From NCBI RefSeq assembly GCF_900112975.1, contig NZ_FONQ01000017.1, forward strand, positions 1 through 64,000: DNA of 64,000 nt, read 5' to 3'. The stretch comes from Flavobacterium xueshanense (GTDB lineage Bacteria; Bacteroidota; Bacteroidia; Flavobacteriales; Flavobacteriaceae). A program made the position numbers and the translations under genes. Positions 9,183-17,978 of the stretch are shown piece after piece; the stretch's first letter is position 1; each line of letters begins with the position of its first letter. The notes beneath the pieces are model-generated. The model was not told the DNA's origin and ran no database searches. It worked only from the letters and a program-made list of their open reading frames with translations.

Positions 9183-9545
9183 ATGTCTGCAAAAGAAATC
9201 GTTCAGAAATTTTATAAATCAGATGCCTTAATTGACAGCGAGGTTATTAAAGATTTTTTGCATCCGGAAGTAATTGTGGAATGGAACAGCAGTAAAGGCT
9301 TTGTGGAACTTAATTATGATTCGCTGGTAAATTTATCTGTTGAGTTGAGCAAAGCGTACGTTCGTTCTAAGATTCGTATTAGCCATATTTTATCTGAAAA
9401 TGATTTAATTTCAGTTCGCTATTCTCATTTTGTGAAAACGATTGAGAATCCAAGAGAAGAGATGTTATTGGCACATTTTATTGTTATTTGGCAAATTAAA
9501 GACAATAAATTATTTCGAGGGTACCAAATGAGTCAATTATCATAA
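9183..9545 (+). CDS. NTF2-like / SnoaL-fold small protein
   Basis: A 120-residue protein with the cone-shaped NTF2-like fold: helix KEIVQKFYKS, strand IVEWNSSKGF, and C-terminal strands with HFIVIWQIKDNKLFRGYQMSQ. Such proteins are often small-molecule isomerases or binding domains; no catalytic Asp/His set is clear here. It begins one base after the LpxD-like gene stop, so the two are probably cotranscribed. The true role, including any link to lipid A, is unknown. Confidence 0.75.
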   Translation: MSAKEIVQKFYKSDALIDSEVIKDFLHPEVIVEWNSSKGFVELNYDSLVNLSVELSKAYVRSKIRISHILSENDLISVRYSHFVKTIENPREEMLLAHFIVIWQIKDNKLFRGYQMSQLS

Positions 9546-9596
9546 TTTAGTGTCAAAAAACTGAACGCTGAATACTGATTACTGATTACTATTTTA

Positions 9597-9604
9597 TACT
9601 TTTG
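9597..9604 (+). promoter_or_regulatory. TAnnTTTG promoter element for sucD
   Basis: TACTTTTG lies 35 bases before the sucD start and matches the Bacteroidota -7 box. A weak -33 candidate (ACTG, 9574-9577) is 19 bases upstream, inside the CAGT-word spacer. Confidence 0.5.
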
Positions 9605-9639
9605 CATAACCATTTTAAAAACTACATAAAAAATATATC

Positions 9640-10512
9640 ATGAGTGTTTTAGTCAACAAAGATTCCAAAATAATTGTTCAAGGATTTACAGGAAGCGAAG
9701 GAACTTTCCATGCTTCTCAAATGATTGAGTACGGTACTAACGTTGTTGGTGGTGTAACTCCAGGAAAAGGGGGAACAACTCACTTAGACAGACCAGTTTT
9801 CAATACTGTAAAAGATGCTGTAGAACAAGCAGGTGCTGATACAACAATCATTTTTGTACCGCCGGCTTTTGCTGCTGACGCAATTATGGAAGCTGCAGAC
9901 GCTGGAATAAAAGTAATTATTGCAATTACTGAAGGAATTCCGGTTGCTGACATGATAAAAGCAAATAGTTATGTTAAAGAGAGAAACGCTCGATTAATAG
10001 GACCTAACTGCCCAGGAATAATCACTCCGGGTGAAGCTAAAGTTGGTATCATGCCAGGTTTTGTTTTCAAAAAAGGGACTGTTGGTATTGTTTCTAAATC
10101 GGGAACATTAACGTACGAAGCAGCTGATCAAGTGGTAAAACAAGGATTAGGAATCACTACTGCAATTGGTATTGGTGGAGACCCAATCATTGGAACTACT
10201 ACAAAAGAAGCGGTTGAATTATTGATGAACGACCCAGAAACAGAATGTATCGTAATGATAGGTGAAATTGGTGGACAATTAGAAGCAGATGCTGCTCATT
10301 GGATTAAAGCTGATGGTAACCGTAAACCAGTTGTAGGATTCATTGCAGGAGTTACTGCTCCAGCAGGACGTACAATGGGACATGCAGGTGCAATCGTTGG
10401 TGGATCTGACGATACTGCAGAAGCTAAAAAACAAATCATGAGAGAATGTGGAATTCACGTAGTAGATTCTCCAGCTGAAATTGGTAAAAAAGTAAAAGAA
10501 GTTTTAGGTTAA
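9640..10512 (+). CDS. sucD: Succinyl-CoA ligase subunit alpha
   Basis: SucD is the CoA-binding, phospho-histidine subunit of succinate-CoA ligase in the TCA cycle. The 290-residue protein carries the N-terminal CoA-binding Rossmann domain ([24 protein letters not shown]), the mid-region [12 protein letters not shown] and the phosphohistidine segment [11 protein letters not shown] near residue 245. Length matches the family. No sucC is adjacent, as is usual in Flavobacterium where sucC and sucD are apart. It has its own promoter-like box and a strong terminator, so it is probably monocistronic. Confidence 0.96.
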   Translation: MSVLVNKDSKIIVQGFTGSEGTFHASQMIEYGTNVVGGVTPGKGGTTHLDRPVFNTVKDAVEQAGADTTIIFVPPAFAADAIMEAADAGIKVIIAITEGIPVADMIKANSYVKERNARLIGPNCPGIITPGEAKVGIMPGFVFKKGTVGIVSKSGTLTYEAADQVVKQGLGITTAIGIGGDPIIGTTTKEAVELLMNDPETECIVMIGEIGGQLEADAAHWIKADGNRKPVVGFIAGVTAPAGRTMGHAGAIVGGSDDTAEAKKQIMRECGIHVVDSPAEIGKKVKEVLG

Positions 10513-10536
10513 TCTAAACTCAAATTAAATATTTTT

Positions 10537-10566
10537 AAAAGCCTCACAATTTGTGGGGCTTTTTTA
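10537..10566 (+). terminator. Intrinsic terminator after sucD
   Basis: AAAAGCCTCACA pairs with TGTGGGGCTTTT and is followed by T residues. A near copy of the same hairpin core occurs at 10670-10697. Confidence 0.88.
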
Positions 10567-10587
10567 TTATAAATTGAATTAAAGAAA

Positions 10588-10697
10588 TATCTTTGCACTT
10601 TATTAAATGCAACTTTTTTTTCAGATGTAATCCTAATAAGAACAAACATAAACGAATGGTTTCTAATGAGCCTCACGATTTTGTGGGGTATTTTTTT
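10588..10697 (+). ncRNA. Possible short transcript: promoter box to terminator between sucD and the GIY-YIG-like gene
   Basis: A TATCTTTG -7 element (10588-10595) is followed about 75 bases later by a second intrinsic-terminator hairpin, CCTCAC/GTGGGG plus seven T (10670-10697). That would make a transcript of roughly 95 bases with no substantial reading frame (only a 7-codon frame near 10608). No good -33 TTG is seen. It could be a small RNA or an attenuated leader of the gene starting at 10730. Confidence 0.35.
10670..10697 (+). terminator. Second CCTCAC/GTGGGG terminator
   Basis: A 6-bp GC-rich stem CCTCAC / GTGGGG with loop GATTTT is followed by TATTTTTTT. It lies upstream of the gene at 10730, not after a gene, so it ends either read-through from sucD or a short leader/sRNA transcript. 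Confidence 0.7.
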
Positions 10698-10729
10698 GCC
10701 GAAGCCAGTTCAAATAAAAATAAAATAAT

Positions 10730-11152
10730 ATGTACAAAGAGTTAAAAAAATTCAAAGTTACCAATCAGTTTTCATTTACTACAGAAGATAGTTTAGCAGA
10801 AGTTTGTAATGCTTCAGAAGGATCTGGAGTGTTTTTAGTTTATTCTGTTGGAGATGAAAAAGAACTGATTATGGTTGGTTCTACCGGAACTGTTCAAAAT
10901 GATGGAACTTTGAAAATTAAAAATGGTGGTTTGAAAGATAAAATTGTAGAAGGACACCAATTTGCAAAAACAGGAAGAAAATATTCTTGGCCAGCACAAA
11001 TGAAAATCGAAGATATCAATACTATTGAAGTGGTTTGGTATGAAACATTCAATGATAAAACTAAAGTAATCCCAACATTTGTAGAAGGACAAGTTTTACA
11101 AAACTTCCTTGACGAAAATGGAAGATTGCCAAAATGGAATGTAGCTTTTTAG
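10730..11152 (+). CDS. GIY-YIG-like domain protein, altered catalytic motif
   Basis: A 140-residue protein whose layout resembles the small GIY-YIG nuclease fold: GVFLVYSVGDEKELIMVGSTG (residues about 33-53, read in two parts: GVF where GIY is expected and MVG where YIG is expected). A GGLKDKIVEGHQF helix follows, and then a Glu in PTFVEGQVLQNFL at the metal-binding position and a final LPKWN. Both motif tyrosines are replaced (F and M), so nuclease activity is doubtful. No signal peptide. It has terminators on both sides, so it is its own unit. The fold call is by motif reading only. Confidence 0.6.
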   Translation: MYKELKKFKVTNQFSFTTEDSLAEVCNASEGSGVFLVYSVGDEKELIMVGSTGTVQNDGTLKIKNGGLKDKIVEGHQFAKTGRKYSWPAQMKIEDINTIEVVWYETFNDKTKVIPTFVEGQVLQNFLDENGRLPKWNVAF

Positions 11153-11182
11153 TGTATTTCCAAAAAAAATAAATTTTCTATT

Positions 11183-11213
11183 TAAAAGCTTTACTTCAGT
11201 AAGGCTTTTTTTG
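11183..11213 (+). terminator. Intrinsic terminator after the GIY-YIG-like gene
   Basis: AAAAGCTTTACT pairs with AGTAAGGCTTTT around a 2-4 base loop and runs into T residues. One G-U pair is present. Confidence 0.82.
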
Positions 11214-11245
11214 TACTACAAATTTCATAAAACGCCTAAATAATC

Positions 11246-11253
11246 TATATTTG
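11246..11253 (+). promoter_or_regulatory. TAnnTTTG promoter element for fabG
   Basis: TATATTTG lies 35 bases before the fabG start. A clear -33 TTG is not present. Confidence 0.5.
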
Positions 11254-11288
11254 TATGGCAAATTAATAAATAAACTTATCATCATAAA

Positions 11289-12035
11289 ATGAAATTACTA
11301 GAAGGAAAAGTAGCCATAATTACAGGTGCGAGTCGCGGAATTGGAAAAGGAATTGCTGAAGTTTTTGCAAAACATGGTGCAAATGTTGCATTTACTTACA
11401 GCTCCTCTGTAGAATCAGCTTTGACATTAGAAAATGAATTGAACGCTCTTGGAATTAAAGCTAGAGGATATCAATCAAATGCTGCCGATTTTAATGAAGC
11501 ACAAACTTTTGTTGATGCAGTTTTAGCTGAATTTGGAACGGTTGATATTCTAATAAACAATGCTGGAATTACTAAAGACAACCTTTTGATGCGTATGTCT
11601 GAAGGCGATTTTGATCAAGTAATTGATGTCAACTTGAAATCAGTTTTTAATATGACAAAAGCTATTCAACGTACTTTCCTGAAACAACGTTCTGGCTCTA
11701 TAATAAATATGAGTTCAGTTGTAGGTGTAAAAGGAAATGCAGGACAAACTAATTATGCTGCTTCTAAAGCGGGAGTTATTGGTTTTTCTAAATCTGTAGC
11801 ATTGGAATTAGGATCTCGTAACATTCGTTGCAATGTAATTGCTCCAGGTTTTATAGAAACAGAAATGACAGCAAAATTAAACGAAGATGTTGTAAAAGGA
11901 TGGAGAGACGGAATTCCGTTGAAACGTGGCGGAACTACTGAAGATGTTGCTAATGCGTGTCTTTTCTTTGCTTCGGACATGAGCGCGTATGTAACTGGAC
12001 AGGTTATGAATGTTTGTGGAGGAATGCTTACCTAA
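11289..12035 (+). CDS. fabG: 3-oxoacyl-ACP reductase FabG (SDR)
   Basis: FabG reduces 3-oxoacyl-ACP with NADPH in fatty-acid elongation. The 248-residue short-chain dehydrogenase shows the nucleotide loop GASRGIGKGIA, the NNAG motif and the catalytic set Ser143 (NMSSVVG), Tyr156 and Lys160 (YAASK), with the same spacing as E. coli FabG. The C-terminal GQVMNVCGG is the usual tetramer end. Other SDR roles are possible, but the match in length and motifs to FabG is strong. The next gene starts 66 bases later after a spacer of ACTGA/CAGT words. Confidence 0.92.
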   Translation: MKLLEGKVAIITGASRGIGKGIAEVFAKHGANVAFTYSSSVESALTLENELNALGIKARGYQSNAADFNEAQTFVDAVLAEFGTVDILINNAGITKDNLLMRMSEGDFDQVIDVNLKSVFNMTKAIQRTFLKQRSGSIINMSSVVGVKGNAGQTNYAASKAGVIGFSKSVALELGSRNIRCNVIAPGFIETEMTAKLNEDVVKGWRDGIPLKRGGTTEDVANACLFFASDMSAYVTGQVMNVCGGMLT

Positions 12036-12101
12036 AAAGTTAACAGTTTTCAGTAATCAGTAAGATGAGAACTGAGACTGAACACTGAAAACTGCCAAAA
12101 T

Positions 12102-14129
12102 ATGACAACAACTACCTTGCTACTATTACTTCTTTCTATATTAATAGCTGGCGGTTTGTCGTTTTTTCAATACATCTATAAAGCCAAAAACAAATCGAAA
12201 ATCGGTTGGTTTTTGGCTTTTTTGCGTTTTTCATCAATTTTTGGAATTTTATTGTTGTTGATTAATCCAATAATAACCAGAAATACATTGGAAACTGTAA
12301 AAACTCCTTTACCAATTGTTGTTGATAATTCAAGTTCTATTTCGTTTTTGAATGCGAATGAGAAAACAATAGAATTGTATAAAAAAATACAATCAAATTC
12401 GGATTTACAACAGAAATTTGACGTACAATCGTATCATTTTTCAGATGATTTTGAACCAACAGAAACATTTAATTTTAAAGGAACCCAAACGAATATTGAT
12501 GTTGTAGCTAAAAATCTAAAAAGCATTTATAAAAACGCAATCTATCCAACCGTTTTGATTACGGATGGAAATCAAACTTCCGGGAATGATTATGTCTATA
12601 GTTTTGATGCTGCGAATAAAACATATCCAGTGATTGTAGGTGATACAACAACTTTTTTAGATTTTAAAATCAATCAGCTGAACGTTAATAAATACGCTTT
12701 TCACAAAAATAAACTTCCTGTAGAAGCTTTTTTGCAGTATTCAGGAACTAAAAGCGTAACTGCTGATTTCATCATTTCGCAAGGAAATTCGGTATTCAGT
12801 AAACAATCTATTACCTTTTCGCCATCCAAGAAAACGGCAACAGTAAGCGTACTTTTGCCGGCTGATAAAATAGGATTGCAGGTTTTTAAAGCTACCATTG
12901 CATCGAAAGAAAAGGAAATTAATACATACAATAATACCAAAAATTTTGCGGTTGAAGTTATTGACCAAAAAACAAATATTGTTATCGTTTCTGCCATAAA
13001 TCATCCTGATTTAGGTGCGCTAAAAAGAGCCATTGAATCCAATGCGCAACGAAAAGTAACAATCGTTAAACCAAATGAAGTCAAAAAATTGCAGGATTTT
13101 AATGTTTTGATATTATACCAACCAACAACCGAATTTAAAACTATTTTTGAAAATAATAAAGGTGCCGGAATCAATACGTTTATTATTACTGGAAACAACA
13201 CCGATTTCAATTTTCTGAATCAGCAACAGAATAATTTGAGCTTTAAAATGAGCGGACAAAAAGAAGATTATTTGTCGGTTTTTAATGGGCAGTTTAATTT
13301 GTTTGCAGCGGACAATATCGGGTTTGAAAATTTGCCGCCTTTACAAAATGCTTTTGGAACTGTAACTACAAAAGGTGTGGTATCTGTTTTGCTTTCGTCC
13401 AAAATCAGAGCTATAGATATGAATGCGCCTTTGCTGGCTTTTACAGAAAATCAAGGCAAACGAGCCGCTTATCTTTTGGGTGAAAACAGTTGGAAATGGC
13501 GAATGCAAACACATGTCAATAATCAATCTTTTAAAAAATATGATATTTTCATGGATAAGATTATTCAATTTTTGGCTTCCAATAATTCTAAAAAATCTTT
13601 GGTGGTGGAATATGAAAGTTTTTATAATTCAGGTGAAGCCATTGAAATAACTGCGCAATATTTCAATAAAAATTATGAGTTTGATGAAAAAGCCCGTTTG
13701 ACTATTGCGGTAACAAATTCCAAAACCAAGCAAACAAAAAATTACGATTTATTGAAAGGAAATAATTCCTATAAAGTTAATCTTGACGGTATGAAAGCCG
13801 GCTCGTACGCGCTTACGGTAAAAGAATTGAATTCTACAACGACGTATTCCGGTAAGTTTGAAATTCTTGATTTTGATATCGAAAAACAATTTGTCAATCC
13901 CGATGTCGAAAAATTAACACAATTAGCGACGCAAACACAAGGGAAAGCTTTTTTTCCGGATCAAGTAGATGCATTGATTAAAACGCTTTTGGAAAACGAC
14001 GAATATAGAGCAGTACAAAAGAATAGTGTTACTAAAAAGCCTTTAATTGATTGGATTTGGTTATTGGTTTTAATTTCAATTTTGCTGGCAACCGAATGGT
14101 TTGTTCGAAAATACAACGGATTACTGTAA
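12102..14129 (+). CDS. Membrane-anchored VWA-like hypothetical protein
   Basis: A 675-residue protein with two N-terminal membrane helices (about residues 5-25 and 38-58), a large extracytoplasmic part and one C-terminal helix (about 650-668). Just after the second helix lies VVDNSSSI, a DxSxS-like metal-adhesion motif of von Willebrand A domains, with TVLITDGNQTSGND further on. This build resembles BatA/BatB-type or gliding-associated membrane VWA proteins of Bacteroidota. The middle region looks like repeated Ig-like sheets. No enzyme motif is visible. It follows fabG, and the lysR gene begins 14 bases after it. Confidence 0.7.
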   Translation: MTTTTLLLLLLSILIAGGLSFFQYIYKAKNKSKIGWFLAFLRFSSIFGILLLLINPIITRNTLETVKTPLPIVVDNSSSISFLNANEKTIELYKKIQSNSDLQQKFDVQSYHFSDDFEPTETFNFKGTQTNIDVVAKNLKSIYKNAIYPTVLITDGNQTSGNDYVYSFDAANKTYPVIVGDTTTFLDFKINQLNVNKYAFHKNKLPVEAFLQYSGTKSVTADFIISQGNSVFSKQSITFSPSKKTATVSVLLPADKIGLQVFKATIASKEKEINTYNNTKNFAVEVIDQKTNIVIVSAINHPDLGALKRAIESNAQRKVTIVKPNEVKKLQDFNVLILYQPTTEFKTIFENNKGAGINTFIITGNNTDFNFLNQQQNNLSFKMSGQKEDYLSVFNGQFNLFAADNIGFENLPPLQNAFGTVTTKGVVSVLLSSKIRAIDMNAPLLAFTENQGKRAAYLLGENSWKWRMQTHVNNQSFKKYDIFMDKIIQFLASNNSKKSLVVEYESFYNSGEAIEITAQYFNKNYEFDEKARLTIAVTNSKTKQTKNYDLLKGNNSYKVNLDGMKAGSYALTVKELNSTTTYSGKFEILDFDIEKQFVNPDVEKLTQLATQTQGKAFFPDQVDALIKTLLENDEYRAVQKNSVTKKPLIDWIWLLVLISILLATEWFVRKYNGLL

Positions 14130-14143
14130 TACAATTAAATAAT

Positions 14144-15040
14144 ATGGATTATAGACTGAAAGTGTTTTATACCGTTGCCAATCGTTTGAGTTTCACTAAA
14201 GCTGCAACGGAATTGTTTATCACGCAACCTGCGATTTCAAAACACATTCAGGAATTAGAGGAACAATATAAAATTAAATTATTTGATAGAAATGGTTCTA
14301 AAACCGCACTGACAAATGCTGGTGAAGTATTATTAAAACATACCAAAAACATTTTCGAAGTATATCGCGAGATTGATTTTGATATGAGCACGCTTATTAA
14401 TCAACGTTCAGGATTGTTGCGATTAGGAGCCAGTACAACGATTTCTCAGTATATAATTCCACCACTTTTAGCCCGTTTCCATCAAAAATTACAAGATATA
14501 AAAGTGAATTTATTAAATGGAAATACGGAACAAATAGAAAATGCTTTATTAAAACAGGAGATTGAAATAGGTATTGTAGAAGGGCAATCAAAAAATAAGT
14601 CCATTAAATATACGGAGTTTTTAAAAGACGAATTGGTTTTAGTCTGTAAGAGTTCCAATCCATTAGTCAGTCTTGTAGAAGTGACTCAGGAGGATCTAAA
14701 AAGAATGCGTTTTTTAATGCGGGAACAAGGTTCAGGAACACTTGAAGTAATTGAACATGCCTTGAAACCATTTAAAATTAAACTATCAGAACTACAAATC
14801 GAAATGCAATTAGGCAGTACCGAAAGCATAAAATCCTATTTGATGAACTCTGATTGTGTGGCTTTTATATCCATTCATGCGGTAAAAAAAGAACTTGCAA
14901 ACAATGAATTAGTTATACTAGACATTAAAGACCTGATTATAGAACGTTTCTTTTACATCATTACATTACAAGGAAAAACGGATTCTTTATCGGATTTGTT
15001 TATTCAGAATATTTACAATCATTATAATTTAAAGTTATAG
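14144..15040 (+). CDS. LysR family transcriptional regulator
   Basis: A 298-residue LysR-type regulator: winged helix at residues 1-60 (RLSFTKAATELFITQPAISKH is split by the recognition helix, with QPAISKHIQELE the recognition part) and a two-lobed effector domain from about 90. An in-frame ATG at 14051 lies inside the previous gene and adds unrelated residues, so the start MDYRLKVFYTVA at 14144 is chosen. It sits directly before a YeiH-type transporter, the usual LysR-YeiH pairing (YeiE/CysB-like), and probably controls it. The effector may be a sulfur compound; this is inference. Confidence 0.9.
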   Translation: MDYRLKVFYTVANRLSFTKAATELFITQPAISKHIQELEEQYKIKLFDRNGSKTALTNAGEVLLKHTKNIFEVYREIDFDMSTLINQRSGLLRLGASTTISQYIIPPLLARFHQKLQDIKVNLLNGNTEQIENALLKQEIEIGIVEGQSKNKSIKYTEFLKDELVLVCKSSNPLVSLVEVTQEDLKRMRFLMREQGSGTLEVIEHALKPFKIKLSELQIEMQLGSTESIKSYLMNSDCVAFISIHAVKKELANNELVILDIKDLIIERFFYIITLQGKTDSLSDLFIQNIYNHYNLKL

Positions 15041-15057
15041 CAGATTATAATTTACGA

Positions 15058-15089
15058 TTGGCACAAATAGATTTATCTCTCCACCTTTG
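15058..15089 (+). promoter_or_regulatory. Near-consensus promoter for the YeiH-type gene
   Basis: TTG at 15058-15060 and CACCTTTG at 15082-15089 have the 21-base spacing expected for Bacteroidota -33/-7 boxes; the -7 box has one mismatch. The start site would be about 20 bases before the TTG start codon at 15116. Confidence 0.45.
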
Positions 15090-15115
15090 TACTGTAATAA
15101 TTCAACAACTTTACA

Positions 15116-16093
15116 TTGGAAACGGATCAAAAAGTAATTCAAAATGAATCATTTATTTTTTTTAAAGTAAATGCCACATTGCAGCAACTCATTTTTGTTA
15201 TCTTGTTATTGTTTTGTACCACAATTTTTGTTTCCCCGCCAATTGCTTTAGTGTTGGGATTAATTGTCGCCAATCTTTTTGGACATCCTTTTTTACAATT
15301 GAATCATAAAGCCACAAATTACCTGTTGCAATTTTCAGTCGTTGGTTTAGGATTTGGAATGAATGTTCACAGTGCTGTTGCTGCAGGAAAAGAAGGCTTC
15401 TTGTTTACTGTGATTTCTATTTTTAGTACTTTGATTTTAGGAACTTTTCTTGGGAAATGGTTTAAAACCGAAAAGATAACGTCTCATTTAATTTCTTGTG
15501 GAACTGCAATTTGCGGAGGAAGTGCGATTGCAGCGATTGCTCCCATAATCAAATCCAATGAAAAACAAACCTCAATCGCCTTAGGAGTAATATTCATTCT
15601 GAATTCGGTTGCACTGTTTGTATTTCCTGCCGTAGGTCATTGGTTGGATTTATCACAAAAAGAGTTTGGATTATGGTGCGCCATTGCCATTCATGATACC
15701 AGTTCTGTGGTAGGAGCAGCCAGTAAATTTGGTCCTGAAGCATTGCAGATAGCCACTACAGTAAAATTAGCCCGTGCTTTGTGGATTATTCCTGTAGCAT
15801 TGATTACTACTTTTATTTTCAAAAATAAATCGGGGAAAATAAAAATCCCTTATTTTATTGGGTTCTTGATTTTGGCTATGATTGCCAATACGTATTTGCC
15901 GCAAATAAGTAATTTTGCCCCGCATTTGATTTCAGTTGCTAAAATAGGTTTGACATTAACTTTGTTTCTAATTGGAGCCGGATTGAATAGAACTGTTTTA
16001 AAATCGGTGGGATTTAAACCGCTCGCGCAGGGAATTTTGCTTTGGACATTCATAGCAATTGCAACTTTGGTCTCAATTATTTATCTAAAATAG
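15116..16093 (+). CDS. YeiH/UPF0324 family putative sulfate exporter
   Basis: A 325-residue inner-membrane protein with about ten hydrophobic segments, belonging to the YeiH (PSE, putative sulfate exporter) family. Recognisable pieces are SCGTAICGGSAIAAIAP and the IHDTSSVVGAA helix, both family hallmarks. The reading frame opens with a TTG codon; the next ATG is about 80 residues in and would lose two helices, so TTG is the likely start. It pairs with the LysR gene just upstream. Its last 17 bases overlap the end of the convergent DUF1275 gene. Confidence 0.85.
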   Translation: METDQKVIQNESFIFFKVNATLQQLIFVILLLFCTTIFVSPPIALVLGLIVANLFGHPFLQLNHKATNYLLQFSVVGLGFGMNVHSAVAAGKEGFLFTVISIFSTLILGTFLGKWFKTEKITSHLISCGTAICGGSAIAAIAPIIKSNEKQTSIALGVIFILNSVALFVFPAVGHWLDLSQKEFGLWCAIAIHDTSSVVGAASKFGPEALQIATTVKLARALWIIPVALITTFIFKNKSGKIKIPYFIGFLILAMIANTYLPQISNFAPHLISVAKIGLTLTLFLIGAGLNRTVLKSVGFKPLAQGILLWTFIAIATLVSIIYLK

Positions 16094-16826
16094 TTTTATG
16101 ATGAAAGGTTTTTCGCTTTATAACATGAAATTGCAATCGGAGATAATCATACAAAAGGGCAAACATTAGAAAAGTGGCGGCCACAAAAAGTGTTTTCATA
16201 TCCAATAAATTATAAAGAAAACCACCTGCAAAACAGCCGATAAAAAAGAACAAGATAATGGATAATCTCAGATAAATACTGGTTTTTAATTTTTTCTTCT
16301 CTTCGGGTTTTTTATAAAAAAACAATTGAGATAATTCAATACCTAAATCGGTGAAAAGCCCAGTTAAATGGGTTGTTCGGACTGTTGATTGAGAGATTTT
16401 GGTTACCAAAGAGTTTTGTATTCCCATAGCAAAAAGCATCGAAAAAGCAATCCATTTTCCATCAATGCTGGATAAGTCGGATTGTGTTCCAAAGATTCCA
16501 ACACCAATCAAAACAAGCATTTCCAATGCAATAGGAATGACGTGAGATAAATTGGGATGTTTTTTGGAAATTAATTCCGCTAAAAAATTAGAAATAAAAG
16601 CACCAAACAAAAAGAAAATAGTGAATACAAAAAAGGTAATTGCGGCTGCATAATCCCGTTTCATGATTTCTTCCGCGAAATAGGCGAAATGTCCCGTAAC
16701 ATTGGTAGTTAATGTTTGAATAGACAAAACACCCGTAACATTTACAATTCCAGCAACAAAAGATAATAAAGTGGCCAAACGAAGATTGTGAATAAAAGTT
16801 CTGTTTTTTCCTTGATGTCGAAACAT
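16077..16826 (-). CDS. YoaK / DUF1275 family membrane protein
   Basis: A 249-residue integral membrane protein with six or seven hydrophobic segments, including FVAGIVNVTGVLSIQ at the start, which is typical of the DUF1275 (YoaK) family. The TTHLTGLFTDLGIELSQL loop is also characteristic. No biochemical function is established for the family. The gene is convergent with the YeiH gene and overlaps it by 17 bases at the 3' ends. It is divergent from the S1/P1 nuclease gene. Confidence 0.85.
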   Translation of the reverse strand: MFRHQGKNRTFIHNLRLATLLSFVAGIVNVTGVLSIQTLTTNVTGHFAYFAEEIMKRDYAAAITFFVFTIFFLFGAFISNFLAELISKKHPNLSHVIPIALEMLVLIGVGIFGTQSDLSSIDGKWIAFSMLFAMGIQNSLVTKISQSTVRTTHLTGLFTDLGIELSQLFFYKKPEEKKKLKTSIYLRLSIILFFFIGCFAGGFLYNLLDMKTLFVAATFLMFALLYDYLRLQFHVIKRKTFHHKTILDK

Positions 16827-16894
16827 ATTTGTAGTTTTCTTTTTTAATTAACAGAATCTTAAACCCTATTTTTTTTAATAACGATTTAAAGAAA

Positions 16895-16902
16895 TACATT
16901 TG
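16895..16902 (+). promoter_or_regulatory. TAnnTTTG promoter element for the S1/P1 nuclease gene
   Basis: TACATTTG lies 22 bases before the ATG at 16924 and overlaps the alternative TTG start at 16900, which makes that upstream start unlikely. No -33 TTG is evident. Confidence 0.45.
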
Positions 16903-16923
16903 TACTTCAAAAAAATAAATTTA

Positions 16924-17922
16924 ATGAAAAATTTTAAAATTAGACCTACGCTTATTACTTTATCTGTTCTTGGAGTTGCTATTTTTCTTTTGTCATGGGG
17001 CGTTATTGGTCATGAACGAATCAACAAAGCCGCAGTAATGGCACTTCCAAAACCATTACAGACATTTTTTTACAATCACATTGATTTTATCACGCAAGGA
17101 TCTACCGTTCCGGATTTGAGAAGAAATGTTTTGAATGATAAAGCGGAGCCGCCACGTCATTATTTTGACATGGAGAATTTTGGTGCAGTGGAAACTTTTC
17201 CTAAAACAATGCAAGAAGCGAACCTAAAATATGACGAGAAATTTTTGACTAAAAACGGAATTTTACCTTGGTACATTCAGGATATGATGGTCAAATTGAC
17301 TAAAGCTTTCAAGGACAAAAGAAAGAATGAAATATTATTCATCGCAGCTGATTTAGGACATTACATTGCTGATGCGCACATGCCATTGCATACTTCGGAT
17401 AATCATGATGGACAAAATACTAATCAAAAAGGAATTCATTCTTTATGGGAAAGCCGTTTGCCGGAATTGTTTGCCAAAGATTATAAGCTCAATGTACCGC
17501 AAGGAAAATATCTAGAGAATGTGGAGAAAGCAACTTGGGATATGATTTTTGACACCCACAGTTTAGTAAAACCTTTGTTAGATACTGATAAAAAATTAAG
17601 AACTGCAACTGCTGAAAACAAAATGTATGTAACGGATGCAGCTGGAAATGTTGTGAAAAACAAATACGGCGGAACGTTATATTCTGATGGATATGCTGCT
17701 AAATTACACACGGATTTGAATGGAATGGTCGAACAACAAATGAAAAAAGCCATTACTGCTACTGCAAGTTTTTGGTATACAGCTTGGGTAAATGCAGGAA
17801 AACCGGATTTAAGTAATCTTGATGCTACTGAACTTACAAAGCGCAATAGCAAAACTTTAAAAAAGGATTTAAAAACTTTTGAAAAAGGGAATCTTTTTGG
17901 TTTGACAAACGAAAAAGAATAA
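16924..17922 (+). CDS. Secreted S1/P1-type zinc nuclease
   Basis: A 332-residue exported protein: signal/anchor segment (TLITLSVLGVAIFLLS) followed by WGVIGHERINKAA, where the Trp and His act as the N-terminal zinc ligands of the S1/P1 nuclease-phospholipase C fold. Further ligand motifs are HYFDMEN, ADLGHYIADAHMPLH, and SLWESRL after NDNHDGQNTNQKG-like spacing. These enzymes cleave single-stranded DNA/RNA and 3'-nucleotides in the periplasm or outside, for phosphate or nucleotide scavenging. The ATG at 16924 is preferred over TTG 16900. The C-terminal tail is longer and lysine-rich. Confidence 0.9.
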   Translation: MKNFKIRPTLITLSVLGVAIFLLSWGVIGHERINKAAVMALPKPLQTFFYNHIDFITQGSTVPDLRRNVLNDKAEPPRHYFDMENFGAVETFPKTMQEANLKYDEKFLTKNGILPWYIQDMMVKLTKAFKDKRKNEILFIAADLGHYIADAHMPLHTSDNHDGQNTNQKGIHSLWESRLPELFAKDYKLNVPQGKYLENVEKATWDMIFDTHSLVKPLLDTDKKLRTATAENKMYVTDAAGNVVKNKYGGTLYSDGYAAKLHTDLNGMVEQQMKKAITATASFWYTAWVNAGKPDLSNLDATELTKRNSKTLKKDLKTFEKGNLFGLTNEKE

Positions 17923-17940
17923 CGTTATATTTCCAATTAA

Positions 17941-17975
17941 AAAACGGGTAAGACATTAGTTTCACCCGTTTTTTT
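17941..17975. terminator. Bidirectional terminator between convergent genes
   Basis: AAAACGGGT (17941-17949) pairs with ACCCGTTTT (17964-17972). T residues follow on the + strand and an A-run precedes it, so it can end both the nuclease gene (+) and the sulfatase gene (-). Confidence 0.8.
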
Positions 17976-17978
17976 ATG

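Noticed and set aside
10730..11152. GIY-YIG-like gene as part of a restriction or defence system
   Set aside because: No methyltransferase, phage or mobile gene is nearby and the catalytic tyrosines are replaced.
14051..14143. N-terminal extension of the LysR gene
   Set aside because: Lies inside the preceding gene and adds residues unlike any LysR; the start at 14144 gives the normal N-terminus.
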